This document shows, piece after piece, positions 42,665 through 44,676 of a stretch of 44,676 nucleotides of DNA (position 1 is its first letter; the number at the start of each line of letters is the position of its first letter). The DNA comes from Methanoprimaticola sp047501175 (lineage in GTDB: Archaea > Thermoplasmatota > Thermoplasmata > Methanomassiliicoccales > Methanomethylophilaceae): NCBI RefSeq assembly GCF_047501175.1, contig NZ_JBEQWH010000013.1, positions 1 to 44,676 of the forward strand, read 5' to 3'. The notes beneath the pieces were generated by a model. That model saw only the letters and a list, made by a program, of their open reading frames with translations, did not search any database and was not told the DNA's origin. The position numbers and the translations under genes are program-made.

Positions 42665-42828
42665 TGCTAGGTCTCTGTAAAGATTGTTCTCGGCGTGTGG
42701 TTTTCCGCACGCCAACCCTTTTGGATCCAGATGGTGGCGATATCCATCATCGTTGTACCTGGTCCAATAAGGAGATTCTCTGCTGTGAACAGAAGTGTTC
42801 GCACTTCGAGAGAGTAATTCGCGAGTGA
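42661..42828 (+). CDS. 55-residue cysteine-rich small protein, probable zinc-binding
   Basis: From ATG 42661 the product starts LGLCKDCSRRVVF and continues with HHRC, LCCEQKCSHF and ends RVIRE. Cysteine pairs (CKDC, CC, C) and histidines suggest one metal site. It overlaps the preceding gene by four bases. The family is unknown to me, but this kind of small cysteine protein is common in archaeal mobile elements. Confidence 0.55.
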   Translation: MMLGLCKDCSRRVVFRTPTLLDPDGGDIHHRCTWSNKEILCCEQKCSHFERVIRE

Positions 42829-42971
42829 TGATCGTGTTCTCATCAACATCGGCAGCAAGGGCTACATCGGGTTCAATCCCCGAGCCGATGGAACATATAG
42901 CACACGCACACACGCACGCACACGCACACACCGTTGCTGTGAGTGGCCCCAATTCGGTCGTTGATATTTGA
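42828..42971 (+). CDS. possible 47-residue histidine-rich ORF running through the left CA-repeat
   Basis: ATG 42828 shares its A with the preceding TGA (TGATG). The frame gives a low-complexity start and then EHIAHAHTHAHAHT where it crosses the repeat. Another frame over 42817-42885 looks more protein-like (DDRVLINIGSKGYIGFN) but has no start codon, so this may be a gene truncated or frameshifted by repeat expansion. Confidence 0.25.
   Translation: MIVFSSTSAARATSGSIPEPMEHIAHAHTHAHAHTVAVSGPNSVVDI
42893..42932 (+). repeat. left inverted repeat, CACG-type alternating purine-pyrimidine tract
   Basis: ACATATAGCACACGCAC followed by further CACA/CACG units. The right arm at 43148-43182 reads the same on the other strand: the first 17 bases are identical and the rest differ only in repeat number. 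The alternating pattern is Z-DNA prone. Confidence 0.8.
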
Positions 42972-42974
42972 ACG

Positions 42975-42984
42975 CTTTATAAAG
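42975..42984 (+). promoter_or_regulatory. TATA box inside the inverted-repeat segment
   Basis: CTTTATAAAG is a symmetric, strong archaeal TATA box, with GTATACTC following. Transcription to the right would start near 43008 and cover the GC-rich hairpin region, then the recombinase. Confidence 0.5.
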
Positions 42985-43007
42985 TATACTCAATTTTGTG
43001 CAATCTG

Positions 43008-43140
43008 CCGCCTGGCATTTGCCCAACTTGAGCGTACTTCCCGACGCGCTCAGACGCCAACAGAAAACGTGGGGCGCTAGCTAGGGCTATGTCGGGGCGG
43101 ACATGAAGCAACGCGGAATGTCTGGCCCCGACAGAAACAG
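43008..43140 (+). ncRNA. candidate structured RNA or leader upstream of the recombinase
   Basis: No protein frame is supported here. GAGCG/CGCTC arms (about 43031-43052) form a small hairpin, and GTCGGGGCGGACAT (43091-43104) pairs with ATGTCTGGCCCCGAC (43118-43132) over 14 positions with one bulge and one G-T. The segment follows the TATA box at 42975 at the right distance for a transcript of about 130 nt. It could equally be a regulatory leader or a recombinase binding site. Confidence 0.35.
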
Positions 43141-43147
43141 GGGAAAT

Positions 43148-43182
43148 GTGTGTGCGTGCGTGTGCGTGCGTGTGCTATATGT
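43148..43182 (-). repeat. right inverted repeat, GTGC-type tract
   Basis: GTGTGTGCGTGCG then TGTGCGTGCGTGTGCTATAT plus GT; the reverse complement matches 42893 onward. It ends about 20 nt before the recombinase start, just upstream of its GAGGAGGT. Confidence 0.8.
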
Positions 43183-43203
43183 AGATGAGCGAGGAGGTTC
43201 AAC

Positions 43204-43809
43204 ATGAGCGGAATAATCGTTGCTCTCTACGCGAGAGTTTCAACAGAGGATCAGACAACGGATAATCAGATCATCCGCCTCCGCGAAGCTGCGAAGTCTC
43301 GTGGTTACATGATCTACGGAGAGTTCATCGACACTGCATCCGGTGCATGTGCATCCAGACCTCAACTCGACAGGATGATGATTCTGGCGAAACAAGGCAA
43401 GGTCCACAGGATCATGGCGACGAAGCTCGACAGGATGACCCGGTCAGTGATCAATCTGACTTCGATGATGCAGCTTCTGGAATCCTGGGGGGTGTCAGTT
43501 GAGTTTCTGGACCAACCGATTGATACATCCACCGCATCCGGCAGATTCACCACGACGATCCTAGCAGCCGTCGCAGAGTTCGAGAGAGAACTCATATCGG
43601 ACAGGACCAAGGATGGGCAGGCTCGTGCTATCGCTCAGGGCAAGGTCATCGGTCGTCCGGGGAAATCGCTGTCTGACTATCAGCGTAAGAAGATCATCAG
43701 GATCAAGTAGGAGAATCCAGACATTTCCGACTCCGCATTGGCGAAACAGTTCGAGGGGATCTCGAGGACAACATTGATCAGGTTGGCGAGAGAGGAGGGG
43801 TTGATCTGA
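43204..43809 (+). CDS. serine recombinase (resolvase/invertase) with in-frame TAG at codon 169
   Basis: The N-terminal catalytic domain is complete: the nucleophile is Ser13 in LYARVSTEDQ, with TASGACASRPQLDRMM, KLDRMTRSV and FERELISDRTKDGQARA following. The C-terminal helix-turn-helix begins at GKSLSDYQRKKIIRIK, meets TAG at 43708-43710, and continues in the same frame with ENPDISDSALAKQFEGISRT and a final helix to TGA 43807. The continuation is exactly the missing two helices of a Hin-type DNA-binding domain. Either the amber is read as pyrrolysine (201 residues) or the protein is truncated at 168. GAGGAGGT lies six bases before ATG. It abuts an inverted-repeat segment that could be its substrate. 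Confidence 0.85.
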
Positions 43810-43884
43810 TGGACCGCTCTGATGCAATCGAGAGGATTGTCTCACCTTCTGCCGGGTAGGTCTCTCTAGGTTTGCCGTCAGACT

Positions 43885-43913
43885 GGAAATCCAGGCAGAG
43901 CCTAGGGATTTCC
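43885..43913 (+). terminator. hairpin downstream of the recombinase
   Basis: GGAAATCC-AGGC pairs with GCCT-(AG)-GGATTTCC, twelve base pairs with a two-base bulge. A 16-codon ORF at 43809-43859, starting on the recombinase stop and ending in TAG, lies before it. Confidence 0.45.
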
Positions 43914-43920
43914 CCGCTTT

Positions 43921-43948
43921 GGCATTTCTGCGCAACTTGCGGATCGGA
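43921..43948 (+). repeat. direct repeat flanking the recombinase region, right copy
   Basis: Same 28-nt sequence as 41858-41885 with one difference. The two copies enclose about 2.06 kb that includes the integrase remnant, the small-gene chain and the serine recombinase. Confidence 0.75.
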
Positions 43949-44014
43949 AGTAAATCTATCGTCCGCAATCATGATTAACGGCACTGCGCATGGCGGTGCG
44001 AAAACTCATCATGG

Positions 44015-44066
44015 GTTGCCATCACTCATTATTATGGATTCGCAACTCCATCAACGTGGTGGCAAC
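44015..44066. terminator. long hairpin around the stop of the ribbon-helix-helix gene
   Basis: GTTGCCATCAC (44015-44025) pairs with GTGGTGGCAAC (44056-44066) over 11 positions with one G-T; the loop is 30 nt and includes the end of the gene (TGA 44053-44051, minus strand). Confidence 0.4.
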
Positions 44067-44218
44067 TCTCCCTTCTCGTATGCATCCTTTGTCCATTGGA
44101 TGCATGCTTCGACACCGTGTGATCTGTTTGCAAAAACACGTCTCTCTATCATAGAATCAATCCAATCGATGAGTTCCTGGTCAACAGTTATTCCGAGACG
44201 GGGCTTATTCTGTGACAT
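44051..44218 (-). CDS. ribbon-helix-helix DNA-binding protein, 55 residues
   Basis: On the minus strand from ATG 44218 the protein reads RLGITVDQELIDWIDSMIE then RRVFANRSHGVEACIQ and ends LPPR. This is the strand-helix-helix layout of CopG/Arc-type repressors: a short strand (LGITVD), helix A (ELIDWIDSMIE) and the N-R-S-H-G-V-E turn into helix B. It diverges from the small gene at 44308 across repeated palindromic elements, so autorepression and control of the neighbours are likely. An element-encoded repressor or an antitoxin would fit. Confidence 0.75.
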   Translation of the reverse strand: MSQNKPRLGITVDQELIDWIDSMIERRVFANRSHGVEACIQWTKDAYEKGELPPR

Positions 44219-44297
44219 TCAATCAGATTCAATAGAATCAATGAATATAAATACTAGTCTAATACAATTACATTCAATCAGATTCAATCTGATTGGA
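44216..44297. promoter_or_regulatory. operator array in the divergent promoter
   Basis: CATTCAATCAGATTCAAT occurs twice in the same orientation (44216-44233 and 44271-44288). The first lies in GATTC-AATA-GAATC and the second in the perfect 19-bp palindrome AATCAGATT-C-AATCTGATT (44277-44295). A TATA-like TATTTATATTC for the minus-strand gene lies between them (about 44243-44253). Confidence 0.65.
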
Positions 44298-44307
44298 GTT
44301 GCGAAAC

Positions 44308-44511
44308 ATGCAAGAAATCAACCATTCAGCGGACGCTGTAGACCTCGCCGTGGAGGTCCTTCAGCCGATATGGGACGCACCGACGGACGGGTTCGTGGCG
44401 GTGATGATCTGGATGCCGCAGAGGACATCCGCCGCACTGCTGGAACGCGTGGAAGCGGAGACTTCCGCCTTCGTCTCGAAGCTGCATGCCGCGAAGGACA
44501 TGCCTCTCTGA
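44308..44511 (+). CDS. 67-residue acidic small protein, unknown
   Basis: ATG 44308 has GGAG (44295-44298) upstream; TTG 44293 is in frame but lies on the operator. The product contains DLAVEVLQPIWDAPTDGFV, AVMIWMPQRTSAALLERVEA and a helical tail. I do not recognise the family. It diverges from the ribbon-helix-helix gene and precedes another small gene by 23 bases. Confidence 0.55.
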   Translation: MQEINHSADAVDLAVEVLQPIWDAPTDGFVAVMIWMPQRTSAALLERVEAETSAFVSKLHAAKDMPL

Positions 44512-44534
44512 GGGATCTCATAGGAGGATTCGCA

Positions 44535-44676
44535 ATGGCTGCAAGGGACAGGATCCTGATAGACATCAGGACATGCGACCTCACTCTGTCGGAGGTCATG
44601 AGGCGGATGGCCCGCTATCAGTCGGAGATGCCCGGTCACGAGGTCTTCATGGACGGGGACCTCTACGCAATCGTCG
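44535..44676 (+). CDS. partial gene at the window end, unknown
   Basis: ATG 44535 follows AGGAGG (44522-44527). The visible 47 residues include RDRILIDIRTCDLTLSEVMR and HEVFMDGDLYAIV, a helix-then-strand pattern. It continues beyond the window and belongs with the preceding small gene as an accessory operon. Confidence 0.55.
   Translation, partial: MAARDRILIDIRTCDLTLSEVMRRMARYQSEMPGHEVFMDGDLYAIV

Noticed and set aside
43711..43800. A PYLIS-type insertion hairpin after the recombinase amber
   Set aside because: Only a 5-bp TCGAG/CTCGA stem is present and it is about 55 bases downstream; not convincing, and such an element is not required.
1..44676. Complete tRNA or rRNA genes, including the pyrrolysine tRNA
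   Set aside because: I saw no full cloverleaf; only a minihelix at 42847-42890, which lacks the D and anticodon arms.

Overview
The window looks like chromosome of a methylotrophic methanogen of the Methanomassiliicoccales type. It carries an archaeal pylB (pyrrolysine biosynthesis), an archaeal glutamyl-tRNA synthetase, the archaeal aminodideoxyheptulosonate synthase of aromatic amino-acid biosynthesis, TATA-box promoters, leaderless or GGAGG-led starts, and large surface proteins with BspA-like, Ig-like and beta-propeller modules like those of gut methanogens. Nearly every gene I support ends in TGA or TAA. TAG ends only one weak micro-ORF and otherwise appears in frame, as expected where amber can encode pyrrolysine. 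The order-level assignment is inference.

Layout. 1-3.7 kb: a diverged tandem duplication around a 32-residue ORF, two multi-zinc-ribbon regulators (752, 2082) and a winged-helix regulator on the minus strand (3281). 3.7-8.3 kb: pylB, gltX, a hexanucleotide repeat with an AT-rich island, and a Schlafen/AlbA_2-type ATP-binding regulator. 8.3-15.6 kb: arginine biosynthesis, argGH diverging from argCJBD. 15.6-17.9 kb: an ACT-domain protein, the aminodideoxyheptulosonate synthase and a second winged-helix regulator paralogous to the first.

18.2-40.9 kb is a surface and uptake region: a secreted protein with transcobalamin-like (DUF4430-like) modules, a 3381-residue anchored protein, an 824-residue anchored protein, then a tight operon of a BtuF-like binding protein with an extra N-terminal transcobalamin-like module, an anchored transcobalamin-like/beta-propeller protein, a BtuC-type permease and a BtuD-type ATPase. 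I read this as a corrinoid capture-and-import system, which suits an organism that depends on corrinoid methyltransferases. A second copy of the two-gene zinc-ribbon cassette follows the ATPase, then a BspA-like anchored protein.

40.9-44.7 kb is mobile or accessory DNA, rich in genes of 25-80 codons: an AbrB-like micro-ORF pair, a ribbon-helix-helix fragment, a decayed tyrosine recombinase, a chain of overlapping small ORFs, a 290-bp segment bounded by inverted CACG-type repeats, a serine recombinase whose frame is interrupted by one TAG just before the end of its helix-turn-helix, and a ribbon-helix-helix gene diverging from small unknown genes over repeated operators.

Two observations tie regions together. 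A 16-bp near-palindrome, TTGG-N8-TCCA, recurs six times, mostly just downstream of TATA boxes and next to the zinc-ribbon and winged-helix regulator genes. A 33-bp element precedes two of the transcobalamin-like surface genes.
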